Part shown: in pieces, positions 18,202 to 27,907 of the stretch
How the letters are laid out: each line of letters begins with the position of its first letter
Position numbering within the stretch: position 1 is the stretch's first letter
NCBI GenBank assembly: GCA_023391425.1
Contig: JAEWAX010000032.1
Span: 9,635-73,634, forward strand
Reading direction: 5' to 3'
DNA length: 64,000 bases
DNA from: Bacillota bacterium
GTDB taxonomy: Bacteria; Bacillota; Clostridia; Acetivibrionales; DSM-1351
Notes under the pieces: generated by a model
Databases searched by the model: none
Told to the model about the DNA's origin: nothing
What the model saw: only the letters and a program-made list of their open reading frames with translations
Program-made: the position numbers and the translations under genes

Positions 18202-19707
18202 TTAAAATTTAACAGATGGCTTAGTTCCATCGAGTTTAATCAGAGTAGTTTTTGCAGCTACTGCATCTGAAGATGATCTTGAAACTATCCAATCTCCTGC
18301 AATACCAAAAAGCACAGTTGAACTGCCATCCATACCAAGCAACTGGGTTTTATTTTTACCATCAAGGTCAATTTTAAATAGGTTGTAGTCATTTACATAA
18401 ACTAACTTATTATCTGTGACAGTATAGGTATACACCGCTTCCTTCAAATACAAACTACTATTATCCTTGTCATTAACACTCTTGGTATATAGATAACCAT
18501 TTTTTCCAGGCCATCTTCCTTTTTTGCCTTGATTGCCCATCATAATAATCTTGTCATCTGAGAACTTCTGCTGCTGATACCATTCTCCCTCTGCTAAAAC
18601 CTCTCTAGCTATTTTCTTGCCATACTCGTCCAACTTCACCCTACTTACCCATGCTCCATTGAAATATATATAATTACCTTCAATATAAAAGTTTGAAATT
18701 TTATTGTCACTTATTGAGGCGTTACCAACAGAAAATATAGTCTGGCGCTGCCAGGTATCAGGTATCATATCTCTGCCAATCATCTCAAACTGGTAGATAT
18801 TACTTGTGTTTTTCGGATTTGCCCATTTATCGTAGTCATTGTATATACAGTAAACCGAATCATCCACTATCAACACTTTTTGCATATTCTGACCGGGACC
18901 AGCATATATCGCCTGCGCATGAGAAATTTTATCATTGCCATCCAAGTCCATACTGTAGAGCAACCCACCAACAGTGTAGTATAGTCTTTCATTTACAATA
19001 TTAATATTTGTAACATATCCTCCTACGAGCGTCTTTATCTGATTTCCTTCATTATTCATTTTATACATTGTACCGTCGCTTACAAAATATATACTATCCT
19101 TGTAGCTTGCTGAAAAACCTTCCCACATCCTGTTGAATGCAGTATTTCCCTGCTGTTTGAGCTTTCTTTCTAACTTGCCTGTGGCATTATACTTATAGCT
19201 TGTCATCAGCTGATAATCGGTATACCTATCTTTTTCGACAGCTTTATATCCACAGCCAAGAAGCTTGGCTGCTTCCTTGATGCTAAAGCAATAATTGCCG
19301 TTAATTATGTAGCCCGATACATTTGCCTCAGCTCCATCTACACGGACTTCTCCCCCTTTGGTCGCAGGGTAGTCAAGTAAATAAGAGGCTGAGTATTCTG
19401 TTCCATTCATTGTATGATTTTTACCTATCGTTACATTAAGGTTGTTGCCATCCTTTGCAAATGAAAATCTAACAGACAAGTCCCGTACTGAAGCTGCTAT
19501 ATCCTGAATTTTGTAATAGTACTGAGAGTTTATCATATATGCTTCGGTAGGCTGATAAGCTCCATTTACATAAATTCTTGATATTACTGACTTAGCCTTA
19601 ACTCCTGCTGCATTTACAGTACCTGAGAGCGGTACTGCACTAAACAGCATAAATAGTAGCAATAAAAAAGATATAATTCTCTTCATATTTAATTTTAGCG
19701 CCTCCAT
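18202..19707 (-). CDS. Secreted protein: copper-amine-oxidase-like N-domain plus DUF5050-like propeller
   Basis: 501 aa from ATG 19707; an internal ATG at 19686 (MKRIISFLLLL) gives a neater signal peptide and is equally possible. After the signal peptide comes a region like copper-amine-oxidase N-terminal domains (about 40-165; VNGAYQPTEAYMINSQYYY, KEAAKLLGC). The rest (about 190-490) is a series of beta-strand repeats with YFVSDGTMYKMN, LYYTVGGLLYSMDLDG and YLFKIDLDGKNK patterns, as in DUF5050/propeller proteins that read out like a dashboard of blades. No catalytic residues are evident. It starts 5 bp after the stop of the next gene upstream, so the pair is one operon. Probably extracellular, wall-associated; function unknown. 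Confidence 0.7.
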   Translation of the reverse strand: MEALKLNMKRIISFLLLLFMLFSAVPLSGTVNAAGVKAKSVISRIYVNGAYQPTEAYMINSQYYYKIQDIAASVRDLSVRFSFAKDGNNLNVTIGKNHTMNGTEYSASYLLDYPATKGGEVRVDGAEANVSGYIINGNYCFSIKEAAKLLGCGYKAVEKDRYTDYQLMTSYKYNATGKLERKLKQQGNTAFNRMWEGFSASYKDSIYFVSDGTMYKMNNEGNQIKTLVGGYVTNINIVNERLYYTVGGLLYSMDLDGNDKISHAQAIYAGPGQNMQKVLIVDDSVYCIYNDYDKWANPKNTSNIYQFEMIGRDMIPDTWQRQTIFSVGNASISDNKISNFYIEGNYIYFNGAWVSRVKLDEYGKKIAREVLAEGEWYQQQKFSDDKIIMMGNQGKKGRWPGKNGYLYTKSVNDKDNSSLYLKEAVYTYTVTDNKLVYVNDYNLFKIDLDGKNKTQLLGMDGSSTVLFGIAGDWIVSRSSSDAVAAKTTLIKLDGTKPSVKF

Positions 19708-19712
19708 TCTCC

Positions 19713-21029
19713 CTATTTTTGCATATAACTTAATTCTGACATTACTCCAAACATCTCAATATTTTTTTGAGTGCTGTTTTTTGCGATATTTTTGGCAGAA
19801 TTTAAAACCCCAAGTTCCATTTTCCCATTGCTCTTTATACTGTTTGCATACATTTTTTTAAGCTGGGCTGTGCTGGATTTCTTGTTGAGATCTATGTCAG
19901 TATACAAATATGCTGTGCCTTTAGTGCGCCACTCATAATCAAAATTGGCGTTGTACAGCGTCTTTACCCTAGTTCCGCTAAGTACAAATATGGGATCAAA
20001 ATTACTCGTAGCAATTACTTTTCCGTTGGAATCAATAAGTGTCTGTATCTTATTGTCGATTATGCCGAGGAAGTACCCCCCATCAACAGGAATAATCCAC
20101 TCCTGTTTCTTTGCCAGTATTACCTTACCGTCCTTATTACAGAGACCCTTTTTGAATGTTGTAAAATATATCTGGTTGCCATTCATTATTTTCCCGTTTA
20201 CCATATAAGATTCTGGTATAATGGTTTTATTCTGAGAATCAACAACTTTTCTACCCTTGTCTGTCTCAGCATAAAATCTATTTGAACCACAATATTCTAC
20301 GCTCTTATATAGCTTTTCATAATTTTTGTAGAAGCTCTCACGTTCTTTAGCATTATAATTTTTACAATCCCGTTCTCTCTTTTCTGTATCAGTCAGATAA
20401 AGCCTTTTCCCATTAAAGTCATAGCAGAACTTTTCTTTTTGTCCCGAAAACTCCACATAGTCGTTTCCTACATGTATACTATATTGTCCGCCAATAGCAA
20501 ATTTTACCTTACCATTCTTTTGAAGAACACCTGTATAGCACTGATTACCTTCAAAATATCTTACACCTGCAAGTCCATTTCGAAAGCTTGAGGCATATGA
20601 AAACTTCGGTTCAGTCAGTGCCTTACCCTCAGTATTTATAAAGGTATACCCAAGACCCCTGTCATCATATGGATTTTTTATTGCGCCCGCTCTGTAGACT
20701 AAAGCCCAGCCTTCAACAAAGCCATTATCGTCAGCTGCATCTCCATCGAATTCCTGGTTACGTGCCCCATCATAGGGCAGTATCTTTTTTGTCCCTTTTT
20801 CGTAATCAATAAGTATTACTCTGGTATGCCAGCCAAACTCGGCATTCTTATTCTTGGGGTCATGCTCTGTTGCCAGGCCAATACCATTGCTGATTGATAC
20901 AGTAGTATTTCCAAATTCTGTTGCTCCTGTTGTAAAGAATTGAAGCTTAGGTGTCTTCAGTGAAACCGCACTAATGTTTAACGTACATAACATTGATAAA
21001 ATAATTACAAAAACAATCGTTTTTTTCAA
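19713..21029 (-). CDS. Secreted WG-repeat-like protein
   Basis: 438 aa from TTG 21029, preceded by AAGGGGGA; the frame is open 55 codons further up but the signal peptide (LKKTIVFVIILSMLCTLNISA) begins at this TTG. The mature part has repeated beta segments of the type GWALVYRAGA, YTFINTEGKALTEPKF, GLAGVRYFEGN and YTGVLQKNGKVKF, as in WG (KWG) repeat proteins, which are predicted extracellular ligand-binding repeats. It is first in an operon with the DUF5050-like gene. No enzyme motif is seen. Confidence 0.6.
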   Translation of the reverse strand: MKKTIVFVIILSMLCTLNISAVSLKTPKLQFFTTGATEFGNTTVSISNGIGLATEHDPKNKNAEFGWHTRVILIDYEKGTKKILPYDGARNQEFDGDAADDNGFVEGWALVYRAGAIKNPYDDRGLGYTFINTEGKALTEPKFSYASSFRNGLAGVRYFEGNQCYTGVLQKNGKVKFAIGGQYSIHVGNDYVEFSGQKEKFCYDFNGKRLYLTDTEKRERDCKNYNAKERESFYKNYEKLYKSVEYCGSNRFYAETDKGRKVVDSQNKTIIPESYMVNGKIMNGNQIYFTTFKKGLCNKDGKVILAKKQEWIIPVDGGYFLGIIDNKIQTLIDSNGKVIATSNFDPIFVLSGTRVKTLYNANFDYEWRTKGTAYLYTDIDLNKKSSTAQLKKMYANSIKSNGKMELGVLNSAKNIAKNSTQKNIEMFGVMSELSYMQK

Positions 21030-21204
21030 GATTTTGTCCCCCTTCTTTCCCAAAAATATTAAAACATAATTAATTATATCTCTAAACCAACTTTTGAAAT
21101 TATTTTGGCGCGAAAGGACTTTAAAACAGCTTGAAATGTTTTTTTGAAATTTGATTTGCTTTATAGTTTTAAATTTCACAATACTGAAAGCCAATAGAAT
21201 AACT

Positions 21205-21243
21205 GAAAAATCCCGTCAGGCGTGGACTCTGACGAGATTTTTT
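21205..21243 (-). terminator. Intrinsic terminator after the CPBP protease gene
   Basis: Stem of 12 out of 13 bp (21229-21241 with 21207-21219, one mismatch) with a 9-nt loop, then TTTTTCAG on the minus strand, about 45 bp past the stop at 21288. T's also follow on the plus strand, so it may work both ways. Confidence 0.65.
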
Positions 21244-21287
21244 AGTTTGGCGGCAATTCTGATTGTCCTAAGACCGGATTTTGTTTA

Positions 21288-21959
21288 TCAGAACATCATA
21301 CTGAACAGTATTATATCAAATATATCTACCAAAATATGTGCAGTAAATGATGCAAAAATATTTTTCGTCCTGAAGTAGATTAATCCATATATTATTCCAT
21401 CAAGCAGTACACAGATAATGTCGAGTATAACCGCTGATGGATTTCCTGGTGTAAAATGCATACAGGCAAAAAGAATTGTTGAGATACCGATAGCAACGTA
21501 TGGCTTAGTAAACCAGCTTAGCCTTTCAATGAAGAAGCCACGGTAGATTAATTCCTCGTAAAAACAGACCAGTGAAGTAATGATAAAAGTAACGATAAAA
21601 ACAATGATAGACTTCATGGAATTAATCTCAAGAACAAAGGACATTCTGTCATGTAAGTGCTCTATATAAGATGGTACTAAATATTTTCCTATTAAAAGAG
21701 GGAGGATCTGAAAAACAATAGTTACAACAAACAGCAATTTGAAGTTTTTTACAAGGTCACTTGGTGTCTGTGCTATTTTGGATCCTATGTCGCGCGGAGA
21801 ACGATGACGCAAAAACATTTCAATAATCAAGTAAAGAAATGCCGGCGCTTCAAGCAGGTATTTAAGGTAAGCGCTTGATACGAACACAGAAGAAAAAGTA
21901 ATTAGCATGATTATCACAGTCTCAACCAGCACTCTTTTAGAAACAACATTTTGATTCAT
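21288..21959 (-). CDS. CPBP-family intramembrane glutamic protease
   Basis: 223 aa with about seven or eight membrane segments. Family motifs are present: EELIYRGFF (motif 1, Glu pair and Arg) near residue 140 and FACMHFTPGN (motif 2 His) near 175, then a HILVDIFD segment with the third conserved His. CPBP (CAAX-like, Abi) proteases cleave in the membrane; in Gram-positives they often process peptides or serve in bacteriocin immunity. The gene stands alone between the WG-repeat operon and a NarL-type two-component pair, which may regulate it. Substrate unknown. Confidence 0.85.
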   Translation of the reverse strand: MNQNVVSKRVLVETVIIMLITFSSVFVSSAYLKYLLEAPAFLYLIIEMFLRHRSPRDIGSKIAQTPSDLVKNFKLLFVVTIVFQILPLLIGKYLVPSYIEHLHDRMSFVLEINSMKSIIVFIVTFIITSLVCFYEELIYRGFFIERLSWFTKPYVAIGISTILFACMHFTPGNPSAVILDIICVLLDGIIYGLIYFRTKNIFASFTAHILVDIFDIILFSMMF

Positions 21960-22103
21960 TATAAGTCACTTCTTTCAATAAATTAATAATTTCACTTTAA
22001 ATAATATAGCTGTTTTTGCACCCTTGAAAGAAACCAAAGTAACATTTTAGCAATGACTTTTGTAACTGTTTTATAAGTGATTTTGAAAATGCAGTATTAC
22101 TTG

Positions 22104-22748
22104 TCAATCGAAATGAATATTCTGAAGATAAACAAGCAGTTCGGTCCTACTGTTCAGTTCAAGTTTAGAAAGAATGTGAGAGATATAGTTTTTAACGGTT
22201 CTCTCAGATAAAAATAACATTTCTCCAATTTCACGGTTACTTTTTCCATGTAGAAGCTGCTTTACTACATCAATTTCGCGTGTAGTTAAAATTTGACTTA
22301 TGCACTCATAATCCCTTTTCATACAACTGGGTTCTTTAATAGCGCTAACGATTTTACCTGAAATGGAAGAATCGATTGGCATACTGCCGGAGCAGGCAGC
22401 ATGAATGGCGTTAACGATTGCATCTGACCCTGAATCCTTCAAAACGTAACCATCTGCCCCGCTTTTTAGGCTGCCGAATATATATTCGTCCTCCTGAAAA
22501 GTAGTAAGAACAATTATTTTGATATGCGGATATAGTTTCTTGACTGCTAATGTTGCTTCTATGCCATTCATATCCGGCATTCGGATATCCATGAGAATAG
22601 CATCAGGCTTTATACCTTTAAGCATCGTTAAAAGCTCTATACCGTTTGCAGCTTCTCCAATGATATCAATATCATCATGTAAGCTGAAAATCATTTTAAG
22701 TCCTTCTCTGATAATATCCTGATCGTCCACAATTACTATTCTAATCAT
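22104..22748 (-). CDS. NarL/FixJ-family response regulator
   Basis: 214 aa. Start set at ATG 22748, with GGAGG 4 nt before it and TGATG overlap with the kinase stop. Receiver domain with DDQ and phospho-acceptor Asp54 in ILMDIRMPD; C-terminal LuxR-type HTH (about 150-210: LTTREIDVVKQLLHGKSNREIGEMLFLSER in the standard order). Pairs with the HisKA_3 kinase just upstream. Similar pairs (DesR, LiaR, YvfU types) respond to membrane conditions and often control neighbouring membrane genes, here possibly the CPBP protease. Target not visible. Confidence 0.92.
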   Translation of the reverse strand: MIRIVIVDDQDIIREGLKMIFSLHDDIDIIGEAANGIELLTMLKGIKPDAILMDIRMPDMNGIEATLAVKKLYPHIKIIVLTTFQEDEYIFGSLKSGADGYVLKDSGSDAIVNAIHAACSGSMPIDSSISGKIVSAIKEPSCMKRDYECISQILTTREIDVVKQLLHGKSNREIGEMLFLSERTVKNYISHILSKLELNSRTELLVYLQNIHFD

Positions 22749-23899
22749 CAAACCTCCATATTATTTTCTATTGGAATTTGTATTCTCAATAAAAAACCTT
22801 TGCCTTCTTCAGTCTTGTATTCCGCTTTCCCGCCGAGTTTTTCCAAGCGTTCCTCAATACCAGATAACCCATGAGACTTCTTTATACTTTCACAGCCTAT
22901 ACCATTATCATCAACTGATAATGTAAGCAAATGTCCTCTTACTGTTAGTTCTATCTGGATATGATCTGCCTTTCCATTTTTCAGGCTATTTGTAACCGCT
23001 TCACGGACAGTTTTATATATACATTCTTTCATATCTGGGCAGATGTTTTCGATGCTACCTTCAAAAGCCAGAGAAATATTCACACCGCTATGTCTAATGT
23101 TCTCAACAATCTCACTAAGCGCAGCTTTCAAATCCTCGCTACTGATTTTTTCCCCTTTCAAAATGCTTACAGCACTTCTCAAATCATTAATACACTTCAG
23201 TGAAAGTGTATGGGCTTTTGCAGCAGCATCAGCAATTTTCACATTGTCTTTGGCGGTAGCTCTTTCAATGAATTCGAGGTTCATAGAAAGTGCAATTAGG
23301 CCATGCCCGATAGAGTCATGTAAATCCTGCGCGATACGTGTTCTTTCATTGACTGCTGCTATTTGTCCAACTTTTTGGGCATATTCGGCCAACTGCTTAT
23401 TTACAGTTTTTAGTCTCTCATTCAAGGAGTTTGTTTTACTTCTTTCATCTATATTGTTTTTGTATAGATATATCACCACCACAATGGATACATATATCAC
23501 CAAGTTGTTTACACTTAAATCATTTAGCAAGAAGTTTGCAACAATAAAGATACCAGCATGTAACGCAAGCAAGGGATATAAAATACTATTTCTGACAAAA
23601 AAAAGTTCTATCAACGGAAACAGAAAAAATATGCTCGCCGGTAAAGAGTTCAACCAAAAGGTATAAAGCCCTGTACCTATTATACTTACAGCAATTGAAC
23701 AAAAATCTACCCATCCTGATTTGCACTTTCCATAATAATAGCGAAAAATATCATTTGATACAAGTAAAATCATCCCACCGATTGAAACCATCTGCATCTC
23801 TATAGAATGAAAGTGTAAAACTACACATTCAAAAATGACTATACATATAATGAATATACGAAAAATCCATACAATTCGTTTTATTATGTTATTATACAT
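22748..23899 (-). CDS. HisKA_3-type sensor histidine kinase (DesK/LiaS-like)
   Basis: 383 aa from ATG 23899 (MYNNIIKRIV), behind GGGTGGGG; an in-frame TTG at 23929 has no ribosome site. Five or six membrane segments fill residues 1-150 with almost no extracellular domain, then a coiled linker, the H-box RIAQDLHDSIGHGL (about 200) and a HATPase_c domain with VREAVTNSLKNG, DNGIG and GLSGIEERL. Lack of a sensor loop fits intramembrane sensing. Overlaps the regulator gene by one base. Confidence 0.9.
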   Translation of the reverse strand: MYNNIIKRIVWIFRIFIICIVIFECVVLHFHSIEMQMVSIGGMILLVSNDIFRYYYGKCKSGWVDFCSIAVSIIGTGLYTFWLNSLPASIFFLFPLIELFFVRNSILYPLLALHAGIFIVANFLLNDLSVNNLVIYVSIVVVIYLYKNNIDERSKTNSLNERLKTVNKQLAEYAQKVGQIAAVNERTRIAQDLHDSIGHGLIALSMNLEFIERATAKDNVKIADAAAKAHTLSLKCINDLRSAVSILKGEKISSEDLKAALSEIVENIRHSGVNISLAFEGSIENICPDMKECIYKTVREAVTNSLKNGKADHIQIELTVRGHLLTLSVDDNGIGCESIKKSHGLSGIEERLEKLGGKAEYKTEEGKGFLLRIQIPIENNMEV

Positions 23900-23940
23900 A
23901 ACCCCACCCATTTTCAAATAATTTTGCAATAAGTTTAATG

Positions 23941-24001
23941 AGACATCTGCTTGTTCGGTCGTTTCTCTCCTTCATAAGCTGTGCTACAACCCCAACGTGC
24001 G
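23941..24001 (-). repeat. Decayed copy of the rlmD-tail repeat
   Basis: Minus-strand bases here match the repeat next to rlmD (62894-63012): shared blocks are ACGTTG, CACNGCTTNTGA, CGACCGA and AAGNAGATGT in the same order and spacing. No frame survives. The rest of 23900-24418 is AT-rich with no gene I can support. Confidence 0.55.
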
Positions 24002-24380
24002 TTTTGCTATTAAGTAATACTGATGCAAAAATATCATTTGAGTTTATCCATGGGGTCACTTTAAAGAGTAGAAGTTGTGAGTCTATACTTTATCACAACA
24101 TTTCAATAATTTCTTGAAACATTCATTTTTCAAAACTTCGTGAACCCCAGTTTTCTGCTCCATGATTATCATCTTCACAGCTTTTCTTACATTTTATCAC
24201 ATATTCAGCAAAAATTTTTGATAATTTTATCATCTTGTTATATGTAATGATTATTATTAGTGGATTAATTCTATTAACATAGAATTCCGCAAAATTTCTT
24301 ATCCCTTTAGATGAATACCCTCGAAAAATGTATTAAAATATTATACTGGAACCGTTAATTATCTTGCTGCAAGGCTGTAT

Positions 24381-24416
24381 ACCGCCAAATGTGAAACGCA
24401 GTCCGCATTTGGCGGT
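24381..24416. other. 11-bp hairpin at the end of rpoN
   Basis: Perfect arms ACCGCCAAATG (24381-24391) and CATTTGGCGGT (24406-24416), starting 2 bp after the rpoN stop. No T-tract follows in either direction, so it is a weak terminator or a 3'-end stabiliser. Confidence 0.5.
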
Positions 24417-24418
24417 GT

Positions 24419-25777
24419 CTAATATTCTTTCCTTAATGTAGTCTTTTGGATATTCATTTCCTCTCTATATTTTGTCACGGTTCTTCTTGCTATATTTATT
24501 CCTTTTTGTTGTAAAAGGTCGGTAATCTTCTGGTCGCTGTAAGGTTTCCTCCTGTCTTCTTTTGCTATAATTTCTTTAATTTCTAACTTCACATTTTCCG
24601 GAGTAATTTGAGATTCATCTCCAATAGAGAGTCCATTTGTAAAAAAGTGGTCAAGCCCGAATATCCCCCAGGAACACTGCAGGTATTTTCCACTTATAGC
24701 ACGACTTACGGTGGACTCATGAACACCAAGGTCATTTGCTATTTTTTGCTGATACAGTGCAGCTAAGTGTCTCGGCCCTTTATCAAAGAACATTCTTTGT
24801 TGTTCCACAATCATCCGCGTAACTTTTAATAATGTACTGTTTCTTTGAGATATACAATTAATAATCCAGTCAGCTTCTTTAATTTTTTTAGAAATATATT
24901 CTTTTACCTCATTCTCCAGATTTTGTTTCAGTATATTCTGGTAATATCTACTGATTGAGATTTGTGGTTGAAAATAATCATTTATCAGTACTTCATAGTA
25001 ATCACTGAATTTAACCACTATCAAATCAGGAGTTAAATATTGAGTTTGGCTATTATATCCAAAGCTTATTCCGGGTCTTGGATTAAGAGTTTTTATAACT
25101 TTATATGCATTTTTTACTTCGTCTATTGAAACTCCTAATTCCTTTGAAATTACTTCTAAACGATTTTTACTAAGCATTTCAAGATAATTATTTACTAATT
25201 CAATAACAACAGAATTATTTTCATTAAGTCTCTTCAATTGTAATAATAGACACTCCCTCAAGTCTCTGGCACCTATTCCTGCAGGTTCCATCGATTGTAG
25301 AATACTCAAGGCCTCTTTGACTAATGCAATATCTATATTTAACCTTTGAGCAATTTCACTAATATCGTCTTCAAGATAACCCTTTTCATTGATGCATTTT
25401 ATCATGTAATTCAATATTGTACGGATATTATCCGGTATATTCATTAAATTCAATTGTGATTTTAAATTTTGGTATAAGTCCTCATCCTCAACAGATACAT
25501 ATTGTGCTATATTACTATCTTCTTCTGAATCTTCAAATTCTCTATTGTATACTCTGTTACCCTCATTTGCTGATTGAAGCCATTCAAGCTTTCTCTTAAG
25601 TATCTCATAACTGTCAGATTCTTTTGTTGGCTCATCAATTTCAACCACCGGGTTTTCGTCCGCCAGTTGTCTTACATATTTTAACAGTTCTTGTGAATTC
25701 AATTGAAGAATTTCTACAGATTGCAGCATTTTTGGTGATAATGACATTTTTTGATTCAAGTTAAGTTCAAAATGCAT
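24419..25777 (-). CDS. rpoN: RNA polymerase sigma-54 factor
   Basis: 452 aa, SD GGAGG 5 nt before ATG. The N-terminal activator-interacting region is Leu/Gln rich (MSLSPKMLQSVEILQLNSQELLKYV), followed by the core-binding domain (about 70-270), an HTH region (HESTVSRAISGKYLQ) and the RpoN box, here ARRTVTKYREEM. It directs RNA polymerase to -24/-12 promoters and needs an AAA+ activator. A matching promoter (29588-29603) and activator (29880-31244) are 4-6 kb away with the lyase, permease and ridA between, so the locus carries the complete circuit. Confidence 0.96.
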   Translation of the reverse strand: MHFELNLNQKMSLSPKMLQSVEILQLNSQELLKYVRQLADENPVVEIDEPTKESDSYEILKRKLEWLQSANEGNRVYNREFEDSEEDSNIAQYVSVEDEDLYQNLKSQLNLMNIPDNIRTILNYMIKCINEKGYLEDDISEIAQRLNIDIALVKEALSILQSMEPAGIGARDLRECLLLQLKRLNENNSVVIELVNNYLEMLSKNRLEVISKELGVSIDEVKNAYKVIKTLNPRPGISFGYNSQTQYLTPDLIVVKFSDYYEVLINDYFQPQISISRYYQNILKQNLENEVKEYISKKIKEADWIINCISQRNSTLLKVTRMIVEQQRMFFDKGPRHLAALYQQKIANDLGVHESTVSRAISGKYLQCSWGIFGLDHFFTNGLSIGDESQITPENVKLEIKEIIAKEDRRKPYSDQKITDLLQQKGINIARRTVTKYREEMNIQKTTLRKEY

Positions 25778-25885
25778 AAATTACCTCCACCGCCTTTTCT
25801 TTTGAGCTGCTTTACGGAATACTCACCAGAATGTATTTTATGTACAAACAAGTTAATTTAATCATATAAATAAAAGTAAAAAATA

Positions 25886-25936
25886 GCGCAAAAAAATATA
25901 GTTCGAAGTAATACTGTTCGAACTATATTTTCGCGC
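25886..25936 (-). terminator. Intrinsic terminator after ridA
   Basis: Perfect 15-bp stem (25917-25931 with 25893-25907) and 9-nt loop; GCGC/TTTT flanks extend it. The minus-strand arm ends in a run of seven T's. It separates the lyase/permease/ridA operon from rpoN. Confidence 0.75.
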
Positions 25937-25953
25937 CTAGCCTATATGACCTA

Positions 25954-26334
25954 TTATATTATTGCGATACACTCAATTTCCACTAATACATCTTTAGGAA
26001 GCTTTGCAACTTCCACACAGGATCTTGCAGGGTAATCTTTTGTAAAATACTTTTTATATACTTCATTAATAGCTGCAAAATCACCCATGTTTTTGATAAA
26101 AACAGTTGTTTTTAAAACGTTATCGAAATTTGTTCCTGCTGCTTTCAAAACCTCATTTAGATTTTTTAGAACCTGCTCAGCCTGTGCTGCAGCATCTCCT
26201 TGTGCAACTTCTCCTGTTTCAGGAACTACTGGAATCATTCCTGAAGTATAAACCATGTTTCCAAGCTTGATAGCTTGTGAATATGGTCCAATTGCCGCAG
26301 GAGCCTTTTCTGTAAAAATTACTTCTTTTTGCAT
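25954..26334 (-). CDS. ridA: RidA-family enamine/imine deaminase
   Basis: 126 aa, the usual family length, SD AAAGGAG. Family signatures are visible: AIGPYSQAIKLGNMVYTSGMIP near the N-terminus, the active-site region with RSCVEVAKLPKDVLVEIE at the C-terminus, including the conserved Arg. RidA hydrolyses 2-aminoacrylate and related imines to ketoacid and ammonia. Beta-eliminating PLP lyases release 2-aminoacrylate, so its place behind such a lyase and an amino-acid permease makes direct sense. Gap to the permease is 39 bp, same operon. Confidence 0.92.
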   Translation of the reverse strand: MQKEVIFTEKAPAAIGPYSQAIKLGNMVYTSGMIPVVPETGEVAQGDAAAQAEQVLKNLNEVLKAAGTNFDNVLKTTVFIKNMGDFAAINEVYKKYFTKDYPARSCVEVAKLPKDVLVEIECIAII

Positions 26335-26373
26335 TAAATTTCTCCTTTAGAAATTATTTATTTATTAATTGTT

Positions 26374-27744
26374 TTACTTTTTTACTTGTACTTTTTTTAA
26401 TTTAAATGCTACAAATAATAGTAATATCCATATTGGCCCAATAAAAACAGCTATTCTATAATCAGGCATGATTGCCATAAGAACAACAACCAATGCCATA
26501 AATGCTATACAAATATATGAAGAAATAGGGTATAAAGGTAGTTTGAAATGTATTTTAGCTACTTCTTCAGGGCTCTTTAATTTTCTAAACTTAAGCTGTG
26601 TAATAATAATCATTGTCCAATTTATAATACCTGCAATAGTTGCTATTGATATTAAGTATGCAAATACTTTTCCAGGTATAAAGTAATTTAATATAACTGC
26701 AACTAGTGTTAATGCTGATGATACAAGAACACCAACTATTGGAGTACCAGACTTGCTTACCTTAGCAAGAGACTTTGGTGCATTTCCTTGAAGGGCAAGT
26801 GAATGAAGCATACGACCATTACTATAAAGGCCACTGTTATAAGCAGAAACGGCTGCTGTTAATACAACTGCATTAAGAATACCAGCTGCGGCAGGAATTC
26901 CGATTTTTGAGAATATCTCAACGAAAGGACTTCCTGATTCTCCAAGTTTATTCCATGGGAAGATAGTCATCATAACTCCGAGTGCACCAATATAGAATAT
27001 CAATATTCTAAATACAACCTGATTAATTGCTTTAGGTATACTTTTTCTTGGATCATCAGCCTCACCTGCTGTTATTCCAATAAGTTCAACTCCACCAAAT
27101 GAGAACATTACCATAACTAAAGAGAATAAAAGACCTGTAATTCCATGAGGGAAGAATCCACCGTTTTTCCATAGGTTACTAAATCCTGTAGGCTGTCCAC
27201 CATTTCCTATGCCGGTGAATATCATTAAAATTCCTAGTACAATCAACGCGATAATCGCAACAACTTTTACAAGTGCAAACCAAAATTCAAATTCACCATA
27301 AAGTTTTACACTTATAAGATTAACTAAAGTAACAATAATAAGGAAAACCAGTGAGGATAACCATGTTGGAATAGCAGGTAACCAAAAGTTAATATAAATA
27401 CCTACAACTGAAAGTTCCGCCATACTTACTACAATATAATTAAACCAATAATTCCATCCTGAAAGAAAACCTGGAAATTCACCCCAATTTTTGTATGCAT
27501 AATAACTAAATGCACCTGAAACTGGTGTATCTACAGACATTTCACCTAAGGCTCTCATGATGAAGAAAATAATAATTCCACCAATTACGTATGCTAATGA
27601 TATTGATGGACCTGTTTGCTGTATTGTAGTAGCTGAGCCATAAAATAATCCTGTACCGATTGCTCCACCTAAAGCTATCATCTGTATGTGACGGTTCTTA
27701 AGGCCACGTTTGAGCTCAGTATTTTCATTTGTGTTTGTGCTCAC
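26374..27744 (-). CDS. APC-family amino-acid permease (GABA/aromatic amino acid type)
   Basis: 456 aa, GTG start 8 nt after AAAGGAGGG. About 12 membrane segments. N-terminal signature GLKNRHIQMIALGGAIGTGLFYGS and the ALGEMSVDTPVSGAFSYYA region are typical of the amino acid transporter (AAT) branch of APC, which includes AroP, LysP, GabP and ProY. Imports amino acids with protons. The exact substrate cannot be read; next to a tryptophanase-family lyase an aromatic or other beta-eliminable amino acid is the best guess. It lies between lyase and ridA. Confidence 0.9.
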   Translation of the reverse strand: MSTNTNENTELKRGLKNRHIQMIALGGAIGTGLFYGSATTIQQTGPSISLAYVIGGIIIFFIMRALGEMSVDTPVSGAFSYYAYKNWGEFPGFLSGWNYWFNYIVVSMAELSVVGIYINFWLPAIPTWLSSLVFLIIVTLVNLISVKLYGEFEFWFALVKVVAIIALIVLGILMIFTGIGNGGQPTGFSNLWKNGGFFPHGITGLLFSLVMVMFSFGGVELIGITAGEADDPRKSIPKAINQVVFRILIFYIGALGVMMTIFPWNKLGESGSPFVEIFSKIGIPAAAGILNAVVLTAAVSAYNSGLYSNGRMLHSLALQGNAPKSLAKVSKSGTPIVGVLVSSALTLVAVILNYFIPGKVFAYLISIATIAGIINWTMIIITQLKFRKLKSPEEVAKIHFKLPLYPISSYICIAFMALVVVLMAIMPDYRIAVFIGPIWILLLFVAFKLKKVQVKK

Positions 27745-27811
27745 TCAGGAGTCCCTCCTTTATAATATATGGTCGTGTAAAATAGGCTTAAAAACTACTT
27801 ACAAATGAGCC

Positions 27812-27833
27812 CTTGCCGCAAAAATGCGGCAAG
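27812..27833 (-). other. Hairpin between lyase and permease genes
   Basis: 9-bp stem CTTGCCGCA / TGCGGCAAG (27812-27820, 27825-27833) with a 4-nt loop. On the minus strand no T-tract follows, so it probably lowers or stabilises rather than stops transcription into permease and ridA; on the plus strand ATTTTTGTTTT follows. Confidence 0.5.
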
Positions 27834-27907
27834 AGACATTTTTGTTTTAATTCATTCTCTTTATGCTTATTAAAACCCATTAATCACTTAGTCTGATGTC
27901 ACTCAAA

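Noticed and set aside
23043..23666. 207-aa frame opposite the NarL-type kinase
   Set aside because: Antisense shadow without start signals.
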